Origin: an uncultured Candidatus Melainabacteria bacterium
GTDB lineage: Bacteria > Cyanobacteriota > Vampirovibrionia > Gastranaerophilales > Gastranaerophilaceae
Length of the DNA stretch: 64,000 nucleotides
Assembly: GCA_934693165.1 (NCBI GenBank)
Contig: CAKUUX010000004.1
Span: forward strand, 1-64,000
Reading direction: 5' to 3'
Below are positions 41,682 to 51,154 of the stretch, piece by piece (the stretch's first letter is position 1; each line of letters opens with the position of its first letter). The position numbers and the translations under genes were made by a program. The notes below the pieces were generated by a model, which saw only the letters and a list, made by a program, of their open reading frames with translations, was not told where the DNA came from and made no database searches.

Positions 41682-42767
41682 TTAGTATTTATTCATTATA
41701 TCAACAACTTTTTTTACTTCTTCATCTGTCATAACAGGCGAGATTGGTAAACTTATTATTGTTCTATGAATTTCTTCACTCACTGGGTATTTTTGATTTT
41801 CCCATTCCTTGTATGCACCTTGCTTGTGAGGTGGAGTTGGATAGTGAATATTTGTTTGAATACCATTATCTTCAAGATGTTTTTGAAGAGCTTCTCTGTT
41901 ATCTGTTCTTACAGGAAATATATGCCATACATTTGATTCTTCTTCGTATGCTTTTCTCATGATAAATTTGTCATTCTTGATATTTTCTAAATAGTAGTTA
42001 GCAATTTCTCTGCGTCGTTGATTATCCTTATCCAAATATGGTAATTTTACATCAAGAACAGCAGCTTGAAGTTCATCAAGTCTTGAATTTACACCTTTAT
42101 AGATGTGGTGATATTTTCTATCAGAACCATAGTTGGCAATGGCTTTAATTTTTTCATATAGGCTTTTATCATTTGTTGTAACAGCTCCACCATCACCCAT
42201 ACAACCAAGATTTTTTCCTGGGTAGAATGAAAATGCAGAAGCATCACTTAGGTTACCGACTCTTTTACCTTGATAAATTGCACCATGAGCTTGCGCTGAA
42301 TCTTCTATAACTTTTAAATTATATTTTTTAGCTAAAGCCCAAACCTTTTCCATTTCAACGGCTTGACCATATAAATGTACAACAATTATAGCTTTTGTTT
42401 TATCCGTAATTTTTTCTTCTATTAAATCAGGATTAATATTATATGTATTAATATCAGGTTCAACCAATACAGGCGTGCAATTATTCTCAGAAATCGCAAG
42501 TATTGTTGCAATGTACGTATTTGCAGGGACAATTATTTCATCACCTTTACCAAATTCAAAAGCTCGGATAATTAAATTGATTGCATCAAGCCCGTTTGCA
42601 ACACCAATTGCGTAATTCGTGCCACAATATTTTGCAAAGTTTTGTGCAAATTTTTCATTTTCTTCGCCTTGTAAATACCAGCCTTTATCAAGAATATTTT
42701 TAAATCTTGCATCAATTTCACTTCTAAATCTATTATTTACTTTTTCTAAATCTAAAAATTTAATCAT
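41682..42767 (-). CDS. fdtB: DegT/DnrJ aminotransferase, FdtB-like
   Basis: 361 residues; PLP-dependent sugar aminotransferase. IKFLDLEKVNNRFRSEIDAR, then GWYLQGEENEKFAQNFAKYC, IVPANTYIATILAISENN, SFYPGKNLGCMGDGGAVTTN with the Schiff-base Lys, and GVNSRLDELQAAVL. Closest in style to FdtB/QdtB, which form dTDP-3-amino-3,6-dideoxyhexose. FdtA- and FdtC-like partners lie three genes upstream, which supports the assignment. Galacto against gluco configuration cannot be decided from sequence. Confidence 0.85.
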   Translation of the reverse strand: MIKFLDLEKVNNRFRSEIDARFKNILDKGWYLQGEENEKFAQNFAKYCGTNYAIGVANGLDAINLIIRAFEFGKGDEIIVPANTYIATILAISENNCTPVLVEPDINTYNINPDLIEEKITDKTKAIIVVHLYGQAVEMEKVWALAKKYNLKVIEDSAQAHGAIYQGKRVGNLSDASAFSFYPGKNLGCMGDGGAVTTNDKSLYEKIKAIANYGSDRKYHHIYKGVNSRLDELQAAVLDVKLPYLDKDNQRRREIANYYLENIKNDKFIMRKAYEEESNVWHIFPVRTDNREALQKHLEDNGIQTNIHYPTPPHKQGAYKEWENQKYPVSEEIHRTIISLPISPVMTDEEVKKVVDIMNKY

Positions 42768-42768
42768 T

Positions 42769-43554
42769 TTAATCTGCTTCCATAAATTTTGCGATGTCTT
42801 CTTCGTTTTTACCTTTCTTTTTTAAGAAAGAATCATAATCTTTTGCAATATGACCAAAATCTAAAACTCTAAACCCTTCTCTTTGTAAATCATAGGCTAA
42901 AACCGTTGCAGTAGGCCCAAGAATAATAATCAAAAGTCTTGATTTATCCAACTTTTTATACTCAGAAAGAAGAGTTTCATATTCATCAAATGCATTTTTT
43001 GATGGTGCATATATGTATTCAACTGATTTCGCACAATCAAAGATATTATTAGTAATATTTTTAAATGTGTTTTCGCCACAAATAATTGTAATATCTTTAT
43101 TCTTCCATATATTTTTTATATTGTCAAAATATTCTTCAAAGTTAAATTTCTCATTGTATAAAGTTTGATATAATGATGAAATTTCTGTTGGAATATATGT
43201 TTTTGACTCACTAATATAAGGCATAATCTTTTTTAGTTTTTTACGTCTAAAATTTTTATGAAAATCTCTTACAAAAGGTACTGCATTTTCATCATCATGA
43301 AACATAACTTTTGATACACCCACAAGCAAGTTTGGATTTTCTGACGTTAAAACTTCTATCAATCTTTCTTTCAATTTAGGAGAAGCCGTTTGAAAAGGAA
43401 TATCTCTATCCATTATTAAAAAAAATTCTCCATCCCCATAACGAGAAATAGAAACCTCATTATTAATTATGTAATCAATTGCAGTCTTGTAATCTAATAT
43501 GTCTACTTTTTTCTTATTTCTTTTAAAAAAAGAAAATATATTTGAAAATTTCAT
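42769..43554 (-). CDS. GT-D fold glycosyltransferase (SP_1767/DUF1792 family)
   Basis: 261 residues. The N-terminal motif ISRYGDGEFFLIMDRDIPFQ and the C-terminal LIIILGPTATVLAYDLQREG and GFRVLDFGHIAKDYDSF are diagnostic of the GT-D domain first described in streptococcal serine-rich-repeat glycosylation. It likely adds a hexose to a growing glycan. An aaggaac ribosome site lies upstream. One base separates it from fdtB. Confidence 0.88.
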   Translation of the reverse strand: MKFSNIFSFFKRNKKKVDILDYKTAIDYIINNEVSISRYGDGEFFLIMDRDIPFQTASPKLKERLIEVLTSENPNLLVGVSKVMFHDDENAVPFVRDFHKNFRRKKLKKIMPYISESKTYIPTEISSLYQTLYNEKFNFEEYFDNIKNIWKNKDITIICGENTFKNITNNIFDCAKSVEYIYAPSKNAFDEYETLLSEYKKLDKSRLLIIILGPTATVLAYDLQREGFRVLDFGHIAKDYDSFLKKKGKNEEDIAKFMEAD

Positions 43555-43572
43555 AGTTTAATAGTTCCTTTT

Positions 43573-44403
43573 TTATTTCATAATGAGATTTCTTACGTAA
43601 TTAGAAAGTTTTTCAGCACCTTTTGAATTTAGATGATCTAAATCACCAAAATCCTCGGAGTCAAACATTTCTGAGTCGTATAAATTTATTAAAGTCGCTT
43701 TTTCCAGACCATTAACATTATAAAGGTCTTTAAATAATTCTGAACTATTTGGTAGGCAAGCCTTATACTCTTTTGTAGCAGGAGAAAGAACTATATATAC
43801 ATTTTGATTTTTTTCTTCTGCAAGATTTATAAGTTTTTCTAGCCAAATATTTTGTTTTTCTTCTCTCAAATTATTTTTTAAATGCTGATTTGCTCTTAAT
43901 TCAGGAGTAATTTCTGGTGATACAAAAAAGTAATAGTATTCCATGTTCCCATTATTATGTACTACAGGTCTTTTTTTAACTTTTTTCAAATAATGGGCAA
44001 AAGAAAAATTTCTAAGTTTTAAATATAAGCACTCGTAACGTATAGGAATATTGAATAATTTTTTATACGCTAAAGCCCTTTCTTTCTCACTGGTTTTATC
44101 TATGATAAAACCATTTGTAAATACTGAATAAAATAGAACAATATTCTTTAAATTAGGCAAATCTGAATATTTTTCATACAATTTATATGCATAATATAAA
44201 TCTTGAGATGACATTGATAAATTGTATTCGTCCTCTTTTGCAATATATCCATAAGCACCGTGTGATGAACCTAAAATAAGAGTTTTAACGCTATCTTTTG
44301 TATCTTCAAATTCTTTATATTTTTTATAATGTTCCCATAAAATATCTTTATTTAGACGAAGTCTTAGTGCATCTATAACTTTTTGGACAAACTTAAATGA
44401 CAT
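43573..44403 (-). CDS. SGNH-like hydrolase or acyltransferase
   Basis: 276 residues. LILGSSHGAYGY carries the likely nucleophile Ser of the SGNH fold, and DLDHLNSKGAEKL near the C-terminus the Asp-x-x-His dyad. Such proteins in polysaccharide loci remove or transfer O-acetyl groups. No signal peptide or membrane segment is seen, so it should act in the cytoplasm. Gagg ribosome site upstream; it lies between fdtC and the GT-D gene, splitting the Fdt genes. Confidence 0.75.
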   Translation of the reverse strand: MSFKFVQKVIDALRLRLNKDILWEHYKKYKEFEDTKDSVKTLILGSSHGAYGYIAKEDEYNLSMSSQDLYYAYKLYEKYSDLPNLKNIVLFYSVFTNGFIIDKTSEKERALAYKKLFNIPIRYECLYLKLRNFSFAHYLKKVKKRPVVHNNGNMEYYYFFVSPEITPELRANQHLKNNLREEKQNIWLEKLINLAEEKNQNVYIVLSPATKEYKACLPNSSELFKDLYNVNGLEKATLINLYDSEMFDSEDFGDLDHLNSKGAEKLSNYVRNLIMK

Positions 44404-44410
44404 AAAAACT

Positions 44411-44863
44411 TTAAACCTCTTTTATTTCTTTTGCAGGATTTCCACAAACAATTGTATTTGCTGGAACATTTTTTGTTACAACACTACCAGCGCCTACCAT
44501 AGAATTTTCACCAATTGTTATATCTGGTAAAATAGTTGCATTTGCGCCAATTGAGGCACCTTTTTTTACAATTGTTTTTAATTGTTTGTATTCGTGATTC
44601 TTTGAGCGAGGGTATTTATCATTTGTAAAAGTAACATTTGCACCGATAAATACGTCATCTTCAATAGTTATTCCGTCCCAAAGTTGTACGCAATTTTTTA
44701 TTGTAACATTATTTCCAATTTTTACATCATTTTCTATAAAACAATGTGAGCAAATATTACAATTTTCGCCAATTTCAGCTTTTGGTAACACAACACAAAA
44801 TTGCCAAATATTAGTATCTTTTCCTATATTTTTACTTTGTACATCAGCAAGATTATGTATCAT
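44411..44863 (-). CDS. fdtC: Sugar N-acetyltransferase, FdtC-like
   Basis: 150 residues, all hexapeptide beta-helix: NIWQFCVVLPKAEIGENCNI, DDVFIGANVTFTNDKYPRSK, SIGANATILPDITIGENSMV, CGNPAKEI. Matches the WbpD/FdtC type, which acetylates the amino group made by FdtB. The start codon overlaps the fdtA stop by one base (TAATG), showing tight coupling. Confidence 0.87.
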   Translation of the reverse strand: MIHNLADVQSKNIGKDTNIWQFCVVLPKAEIGENCNICSHCFIENDVKIGNNVTIKNCVQLWDGITIEDDVFIGANVTFTNDKYPRSKNHEYKQLKTIVKKGASIGANATILPDITIGENSMVGAGSVVTKNVPANTIVCGNPAKEIKEV

Positions 44864-45261
44864 TAGGCATTAACCTCTTTTAAAAATTCATCATAGCTTC
44901 TGATATATTCTTTTTCATCGTAATATTCGCTTGCTAAAACCATTAGTTTACAACCATAAGAAAAGTGTTTCATTTCTCTCCACATATTTTTACCAATGTA
45001 TAATGCTTTATTTGGAGAATTTAACCAGACTTTTTCTCTTGTTTTTCCATCATCAAGTACGAATTGACAAGCACCGTCTATTGCAACAATAAGTTGTTCT
45101 AACGTCTTGTGAGCATGAAATCCTCTTGATTCTTCTGGAATTGTGTCATAGATATAATAAACTCTTTTTATATCAAACGGGATATTTTTAGTTCCTTCTA
45201 TAGCAATTAATTTGCCTCTGTTATCTCCGTGAATATCCATATCTATCAATTTGTAATTCAT
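44863..45261 (-). CDS. fdtA: dTDP-6-deoxy-hex-4-ulose 3,4-isomerase, FdtA/WxcM-like cupin
   Basis: 132 residues, one cupin domain: DIHGDNRGKLIAIEGTKNIP, RVYYIYDTIPEESRGFHAHK (conserved GxHAHK), FVLDDG and LMVLASEYYDEKEYIRSYDE. Isomerises dTDP-4-keto-6-deoxyglucose to the 3-keto sugar, the substrate of FdtB. RmlA and RmlB, needed to make the precursor, are not in the window. Aagga ribosome site upstream. Confidence 0.9.
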   Translation of the reverse strand: MNYKLIDMDIHGDNRGKLIAIEGTKNIPFDIKRVYYIYDTIPEESRGFHAHKTLEQLIVAIDGACQFVLDDGKTREKVWLNSPNKALYIGKNMWREMKHFSYGCKLMVLASEYYDEKEYIRSYDEFLKEVNA

Positions 45262-45262
45262 T

Positions 45263-46495
45263 TTATATCCTTTTAACTTTAAACTTTAAACCAAGTATGC
45301 AAACCATTTTTTCTCTGCCCAAATTTGAGATAGAAAAAATTTTTTGGATAAATGACATACAGCGTTTTTTATACATTATGTCATAAATTTTGCTCATTGG
45401 AAAAATTTCATATTTCAAGAAATTTTCTTCCATAGTACTACAAACATTCTCATTGTTTAATACTTTTTCAATCACGTTTAACCATTTGTGGGCAATAATT
45501 TCTTTTGAATATTTTTTTACTGATTGCTTTGCATTCAATCCCATTTCGTAGCGTTTTTCGGGATTATTAATTAAAAATTCTATTTTTTCTGCAAAATCAT
45601 TTTCGTTTTTTTCTGTTAAAAATCCATTTTCATTATCTTTAATAAGTTCATTAACCCCACTTGCGCCTTTTAAACCAATTGCAGGCAATCCTGTAGATAA
45701 CGCTTCTGCAAGCCCAAGTCCAAAGCCTTCAAAATAACTTGGGAATACGCAAAAATCAGCTCTTGAAAATTCTTTAAAAGCCTCTTTTGTTGCTCCATTT
45801 AAAATCACTTGATTTTCAAGGTGTAAAGTTTTTATTTGTTTTTCTAATCTTTTTCTTAATCTTTTTGGATCAAATTGCCCAAAAATATTCAATTTCCAAT
45901 CAGGATATTTTTTTGCAATTTTAGAAAATGAATTGATTAAAAATTCATGACCTTTCCAAACATCAACCCTTGATAAATAAATTATATTTTTAAATTCTTC
46001 ATCTTGTTCTCTTTGAACTTCAACCATATTAACTTCATTAGGGATAGTTACAATATCACCTTTGAAGTATTTTTTTACCATTGGTTCAAAAGAATTGAAT
46101 AAAATTTGAACGCAATTAAAATCTTTTAATTTATCTTTGATAAGTTCGTATTCTACGTAAAAATCAGGTCTTGTGTGGTTCATCAAAATTTTTGGAATAC
46201 TTTTAAAAGTTTCTTTTTTTAGAGTTTTTAAAACATCTCTAGGATAGTAAAAAATCATCAAATCAGGGTTTTCATCGTTTACTACTGTTTCAAAATTTAT
46301 ATTCTTCAAATTGTATAAGCGAAGCCCATTTTCTCTTTCGCCTTTTACATAGTCTGTTTTCTTTTTTGAAAATCCTGCACATACATCATAACCATTTTCA
46401 ATCAACATATTTGTAAAATTGTTAAAAGATGTTATAGCGCCACCAACCGTATCTATCACGTCATTTAAAATTACTACAAGAATTTTCTTTTTCAT
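45263..46495 (-). CDS. GT4-family glycosyltransferase
   Basis: 410 residues: VVILNDVIDTVGGAITSFNN (acceptor domain loop), IYLSRVDVWKGHEFLINSF and PSYFEGFGLGLAEALSTGLP with the EGFGL donor motif. The last 60 residues are an extension rich in Cys and basic residues. Its start overlaps the GT2 stop by one base (TAATG). Retaining sugar transfer into the polysaccharide. Confidence 0.9.
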   Translation of the reverse strand: MKKKILVVILNDVIDTVGGAITSFNNFTNMLIENGYDVCAGFSKKKTDYVKGERENGLRLYNLKNINFETVVNDENPDLMIFYYPRDVLKTLKKETFKSIPKILMNHTRPDFYVEYELIKDKLKDFNCVQILFNSFEPMVKKYFKGDIVTIPNEVNMVEVQREQDEEFKNIIYLSRVDVWKGHEFLINSFSKIAKKYPDWKLNIFGQFDPKRLRKRLEKQIKTLHLENQVILNGATKEAFKEFSRADFCVFPSYFEGFGLGLAEALSTGLPAIGLKGASGVNELIKDNENGFLTEKNENDFAEKIEFLINNPEKRYEMGLNAKQSVKKYSKEIIAHKWLNVIEKVLNNENVCSTMEENFLKYEIFPMSKIYDIMYKKRCMSFIQKIFSISNLGREKMVCILGLKFKVKRI

Positions 46496-47430
46496 TACTT
46501 GCCACTGACTTTCTCATAATAGTTCATAGGTCTTGCAAAGAAAGCTCCCTCAAGTTTACCCTTAGTTTTTAAAGTCATTCCTAGCATATTGTAATATGTA
46601 GTTGTACCTAAAAATCTTGATGGAACAACTAAAACAGTATCAAATCCATAAATTAAAGCTGTTTTAAATAGGTAAACAAACTTTTTAAAATTGATTTTTT
46701 TTGTATTACCATATTTTAAATATCCACCAGAATATCCATTATAATAATATCTATCCAAAATCCATCTAATATTTGCTCTGTTTTCTTCAATTAATTCTCT
46801 TACAATAGATTCTTTATTAAATCTTATTGTACAACCTGTTTTTCCTGCTCTATTAAAAAAATCACCGTCTTCTCCACCCATAAAAACATATTTTTCTTCA
46901 TCAAAATAAATATTTTTTTCAGATACAAAATCAAGTTGCATAAACACATTGTTTGTCGCACAACTCTTTAACTTTTGACCAGTTCTTTTTGTTGTATTTG
47001 TTTTGAAAATATTATTTTTCACAATGTGTTTTGGATATTCTTTATCAAAATGACAATATTGTGGACCTGATACGATATTTACGTCATTGTTTTTATAAAA
47101 TTCTATATGATTTATTAACCAGTTTTCATCTAAAAGACCGTCATCATCAAACATCGCAATATGAGTTGCACCAAGATTTACAGCTTCTTTTAAGACTCTA
47201 TTTCTTGCTTTTGCAATGCCTCTTTGCTCTTCTACAAAATATATTGCATTAAATTCTGATGCAACATCATAGGCAGAAGCATTCTTATCATTATCAACCA
47301 CAAGTAAATCAATTTTGATGTTTTCAGGTTTTTTCATATTTCTAAAAGTCATCAAAGATTGTCTTAATGTTTGTGGTCTAAGACAAGTACAACACGCGAC
47401 TACTATGTATTCAATCTCTCTTTTTTCCAT
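46495..47430 (-). CDS. GT2-family glycosyltransferase
   Basis: 311 residues: IVVACCTCLRPQTLRQSLMT, LLVDND and a DDD metal site (IAMFDDDGLLD), GGEDGDFF and a C-terminal amphipathic region (FKTALIYGFDTVLVVPSR). Inverting GT-A enzyme. It is divergent from the plus-strand gene at 47494 with 63 bp between starts. No clear ribosome site is seen. Confidence 0.88.
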   Translation of the reverse strand: MEKREIEYIVVACCTCLRPQTLRQSLMTFRNMKKPENIKIDLLVVDNDKNASAYDVASEFNAIYFVEEQRGIAKARNRVLKEAVNLGATHIAMFDDDGLLDENWLINHIEFYKNNDVNIVSGPQYCHFDKEYPKHIVKNNIFKTNTTKRTGQKLKSCATNNVFMQLDFVSEKNIYFDEEKYVFMGGEDGDFFNRAGKTGCTIRFNKESIVRELIEENRANIRWILDRYYYNGYSGGYLKYGNTKKINFKKFVYLFKTALIYGFDTVLVVPSRFLGTTTYYNMLGMTLKTKGKLEGAFFARPMNYYEKVSGK

Positions 47431-47493
47431 ACAATGAGGATATCAAATAAAAATAATATGTGCAAGGAGATAATTTTATTGTAATATTATTCT

Positions 47494-48384
47494 ATGAATA
47501 AATTTATCGAAAATTACAAACAAAAAAGAGAAGAAACAAAGATTAGACGTGCAAAAAGAGCAGAAGCAAAAAGACTGTCTTCTTTAAAAATTGAGATTGA
47601 ACCTTTTTACGCCACTAATTTTGAAGATAAAACTTTTATAGATTTAATAACTGTTGCGTTTAATAATCCATTGATTATTGATTATCAAATAAAATTATTT
47701 AAAAAATTTTTAAAAAGTTCTTTTACTCATATTGTTTGCGATAATTCAAATAATGAAGAAAAAGCTCGTAGCATAAAAAAAGTTTGTGAAGAAAATAATA
47801 TTACATACATAAATATCACTAGTACTGAAAAGGCAAGTGGTTTCAGTGATTCTCACGGAAGAGCTTTAAATCGTATTTATAAAAATTTTGTTCAAAAACG
47901 TGCTAAAAATTTTGCATTTTTAGATCACGATATTTTACCTATAAAAGAAGTAAATATAGGAGAATATTTAGCAAATACAGATTTGTTTGGTGCTGTCATG
48001 GAGCGTGGTGGAATTTGGTATTTATGGCCAGGATTTGCGTTCTATAGATACGATTATTTAAAAAATAAAAAATTAAATTTTAGAAGATATAGAAAATTTA
48101 ATTTTATAAAAGTTAAAGGTGCTGATACTGGAAGTGGAAACTGGTATCCTTTGTATTCAAAATACAACAGAAATAAGTTCAAAAAACCAGATGATATTTT
48201 ATGGAATATTAGAGAAAACAGACCTGCAAACGAAAACGAACAGGAAGGAAACGTTATTCAAGAATCTCTTGTTCAATATTACCTTGACAAATCTTGGTTA
48301 CATACAATGTGTGCATCTGAATGGGTTGACTGCAAAGGTAAAAATCAAATGATTTACAAACTTTTAGATGAATATTTAAAATAA
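47494..48384 (+). CDS. Putative GT-A glycosyltransferase, divergent
   Basis: 296 residues. After a charged N-terminal helix (KQKREETKIRRAKRAEAKRL) a GT-A-like fold is suggested by LITVAFNNPLIIDYQIKLF, HIVCDNSNNEEKA and a likely metal site in AFLDHDILPI, then GGIWYLWPGFAFYRYDYL. I cannot assign a CAZy family. TAATAT ends six bases before the ATG (leaderless). Plus-strand gene inside a minus-strand locus. Confidence 0.68.
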   Translation: MNKFIENYKQKREETKIRRAKRAEAKRLSSLKIEIEPFYATNFEDKTFIDLITVAFNNPLIIDYQIKLFKKFLKSSFTHIVCDNSNNEEKARSIKKVCEENNITYINITSTEKASGFSDSHGRALNRIYKNFVQKRAKNFAFLDHDILPIKEVNIGEYLANTDLFGAVMERGGIWYLWPGFAFYRYDYLKNKKLNFRRYRKFNFIKVKGADTGSGNWYPLYSKYNRNKFKKPDDILWNIRENRPANENEQEGNVIQESLVQYYLDKSWLHTMCASEWVDCKGKNQMIYKLLDEYLK

Positions 48385-48386
48385 TT

Positions 48387-49256
48387 TTATTTATTTTTAA
48401 GTTTTCTTTTTAATTCTAATTTTTTCGCAAATTTTGCAAGTTTACCGAAAAACTTGTACTGTAAATATGTTTTTTTAACGACAGGTAACATAGTTGAAAA
48501 ATCTGCATTTTTTAATAAATTAAGTTCATAAGCAAAAGTTTGTCTTGCCATTTGTCGCATGTGCTTGCTTCGTAGCATTGTGTTTTCACCGTGTATTCGA
48601 TAAGAAAACAATACTTCATCAATAAATTTAAATTTACCATATTTTGAAAGTTGAAGCATTTCCCACCAGTCCTCTAATGGGGCTTCATCAGTAAATTTTC
48701 CACATTTATCAAAAATTTCTTTTCTTACCAAATATCCATTTGGAATATGATTACCTACAAAAAATAATGTTGAATAATTCCCAAAATCGTTGCTATAAAA
48801 ATCTACATTTCTACCTTTTGTAAGTGTTTCTTTCGCTGTCGGTACATCTTGAAGAATTCCATCTTTATCAATAACTTCATTATCTCCAACTGCCAAAACA
48901 TAATCTGGATTATTTTCCAAAAATTCAACTTCTTTTTCTATAGCTTGTGGTTTTGAAATATCATCTGATGCTATTAAATAAATATATTTACCTTCTACCT
49001 TTTCAACAAGCTTGTTAAAAGTTTTTTTTGAGCCTTCATTTTCTTTAGTTTCAAAATAAGTTTTTGGAAATCTTTTTTCACATTCTTTTTTTAATTCTAA
49101 AACCTTTTGATATGAAGAATCTTTTGAACCATCATCAATAACAATCAATTGAATATTTTGATAAGTCTGATTGATTATAGATTTTATAGCTGTTTGAACA
49201 AAATTTTCATGGTTATAAACAGGTATAATTACTGTCACTAAAGGATTATTGCTCAT
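48387..49256 (-). CDS. GT2-family glycosyltransferase
   Basis: 289 residues: VTVIIPVYNHENFVQTAIKS, IDDGSKDSS, a DxD-type site (YLIASDDISK) and PNGYLVRKEIF. Classic inverting GT2 with a WEMLQLSKYGKFKFIDEVL segment near the end. It begins inside the last 11 bases of the preceding GT2 gene, so both are co-translated. The 2-bp gap to the plus-strand gene makes the two converge tightly. Confidence 0.92.
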   Translation of the reverse strand: MSNNPLVTVIIPVYNHENFVQTAIKSIINQTYQNIQLIVIDDGSKDSSYQKVLELKKECEKRFPKTYFETKENEGSKKTFNKLVEKVEGKYIYLIASDDISKPQAIEKEVEFLENNPDYVLAVGDNEVIDKDGILQDVPTAKETLTKGRNVDFYSNDFGNYSTLFFVGNHIPNGYLVRKEIFDKCGKFTDEAPLEDWWEMLQLSKYGKFKFIDEVLFSYRIHGENTMLRSKHMRQMARQTFAYELNLLKNADFSTMLPVVKKTYLQYKFFGKLAKFAKKLELKRKLKNK

Positions 49257-50208
49257 CTACGATTTCCTCTAATTTATGAGATTTTAAATATAATTTACTA
49301 AAGAACAAATTTTCATCTTTAACAATTGTTTCAAGATTCAATTTTGCATTATTCAATGCATCTTTTACATATAATTTTGCAGACTCATCAAAAGATTCTT
49401 TTTTTGTTTTGTACATATCAACCCAACTTTGGTGATATTTTAAAAGTTCTTTAAATCTCTTGTCAATAACCCTTTTTGAATATTTGTACTCAATCAATAG
49501 TTCTGCAAGTTTTATATCAGTTGTAAGAACATCAAATGTATAATATCTAATATTTTTAGTAATAGCTTCTGCATTATCTTGTCTATAGTAAAAATCAGTA
49601 TTTGCAAAAACTACTTTATTCGCAAGTAAAAATGCTTTTCTACTATAAAATTCATCAGCATTATAGTAATTGGCTTGGTAATTTAATTTTCTAATAAGCT
49701 CCATTGAACGAATGCCAACAACGCCAATATGCCATTTTAAACTAGCTAAAAAAGCTTTTTTATTAGAAACTGGTAAATTGTATAGTCCTAATGTTGGGAA
49801 TTTACCAATTTTTTTATTTTTTTTATTTTCATAATATGAAACAGGATTTGCTAAAACAATTTCAGCATTTGTTTTAACAGCTTTTTCTACACATTTTTCT
49901 AAAAAATTTTTTGAAATAAGATCGTCCTGACTAAGATATGAATAATATTCACCTGTACAATATTGCAAACCATAAACTATACTATTAGTACCAGTTCCAC
50001 CTTTTGTTTTTCTTTTTATAAGTTTAAATCTTTCATCTTCGTTTGCAAATTTTTCTAAAATTTGTACTGAATTATCAGTTGAAATATCGTCAACCATAAT
50101 AACTTCAAAGTTTTTGTAAGTTTGATTTTTTAAAACATTTAATGTTTCTTCTAAATATTTTTCACCATTATAAACTGGTACAACTATTGATACTAAAGGT
50201 TCGTTCAT
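49246..50208 (-). CDS. GT2-family glycosyltransferase
   Basis: 320 residues from the ATG at 50208, chosen for the aagga site seven bases upstream; an in-frame ATG at 50235 would overlap the GT9 gene and lacks a site. PLVSIVVPVYNGEKYLEETL, VDDISTDNS, SQDDLISK metal site. Inverting glycosyltransferase, part of a run of co-oriented genes. Confidence 0.92.
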   Translation of the reverse strand: MNEPLVSIVVPVYNGEKYLEETLNVLKNQTYKNFEVIMVDDISTDNSVQILEKFANEDERFKLIKRKTKGGTGTNSIVYGLQYCTGEYYSYLSQDDLISKNFLEKCVEKAVKTNAEIVLANPVSYYENKKNKKIGKFPTLGLYNLPVSNKKAFLASLKWHIGVVGIRSMELIRKLNYQANYYNADEFYSRKAFLLANKVVFANTDFYYRQDNAEAITKNIRYYTFDVLTTDIKLAELLIEYKYSKRVIDKRFKELLKYHQSWVDMYKTKKESFDESAKLYVKDALNNAKLNLETIVKDENLFFSKLYLKSHKLEEIVDEQ

Positions 50209-50224
50209 TAAAATTTCCTTTTGT

Positions 50225-51154
50225 TTATAAAACATTATTTTTTAAATAGTCTATCACAAATTCGCTAGAAAAATCCTTCATACATTTAAAATCTTTTTTG
50301 CATTTTTTAGCTTTTTTACAAGGTGAACATTTTAAATTTAGCGATAGAGTATGAGAATTTTCTCCTCTAAGTTTCCACTGAGTAATAGAAGTTGAGCCAA
50401 AAAGAGCAACCACTTTTTTATTAAAAGCTGATGCTATATGGCAAAAGCCACTATCAATACCAAAAACCAAATCCATTTGACTTATAAATGCTGTAATTTC
50501 TGAAAATTTTAATTCTCCACAAAGATTTTTAACATTTTTGAATTGTTCATTAAAATCTTTTTCTTTTTCTGTTCCCAAAATAAAACATTCAAACCCGTTT
50601 TCATTTAAAAAGTTTATAACTTCCTGAAAAGCTTCTACAGTCCAGTTTTTAACATAAGTTGAAGATTGAGTAACTAATAAAACTTTTTTCTTATTTTCAG
50701 TGAAATATTTTTGAATATTTTGTATATCCTCATCTTTTACCCAATACTCAAGATTTTCATTCGTAATTTCTATACCATCTGCAAGCAAAACATCTGAAAA
50801 ATGTTCAAGTTCGTGTTTTTCATGAGGATTGTATTTTACGCATTTTTTTAAAATAAATTCTCTTAACTGTCCACCAAAACCTATTGTATCTTTGATTTTT
50901 AGTTTTTTCACAAGTAATCCAGCAGACAGTGAACGTTTTAGAACATAGGCTTTATCGTAAAAATCAGCTTTCAATTCTTCTTTTGTATAAATATTATTTA
51001 TATAAGGACAAGGTGAAAGAACCAATTTTCCTGCATTTTTTGTTACAACATCAATTATAGACTCTGGAAAATTCTTTCTCAATTCTCTTAAAAAAGGGAT
51101 AAACAAAATGGTATCACCAACATATTGAGGCGCAACGACTAAAATATTTTTCAT
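50225..51154 (-). CDS. GT9 heptosyltransferase-like protein
   Basis: 309 residues: ILVVAPQYVGDTILFIPFLR (GD motif), LLVTQSSTYVKNWTVEAFQE and LVFGIDSGFCHIASAFNKKV. It has a cysteine-rich tail like the two other GT9 proteins (KCSPCKKAKKCKKDFKC). Third GT9 enzyme of the locus; together they could build a core oligosaccharide. Confidence 0.9.
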   Translation of the reverse strand: MKNILVVAPQYVGDTILFIPFLRELRKNFPESIIDVVTKNAGKLVLSPCPYINNIYTKEELKADFYDKAYVLKRSLSAGLLVKKLKIKDTIGFGGQLREFILKKCVKYNPHEKHELEHFSDVLLADGIEITNENLEYWVKDEDIQNIQKYFTENKKKVLLVTQSSTYVKNWTVEAFQEVINFLNENGFECFILGTEKEKDFNEQFKNVKNLCGELKFSEITAFISQMDLVFGIDSGFCHIASAFNKKVVALFGSTSITQWKLRGENSHTLSLNLKCSPCKKAKKCKKDFKCMKDFSSEFVIDYLKNNVL

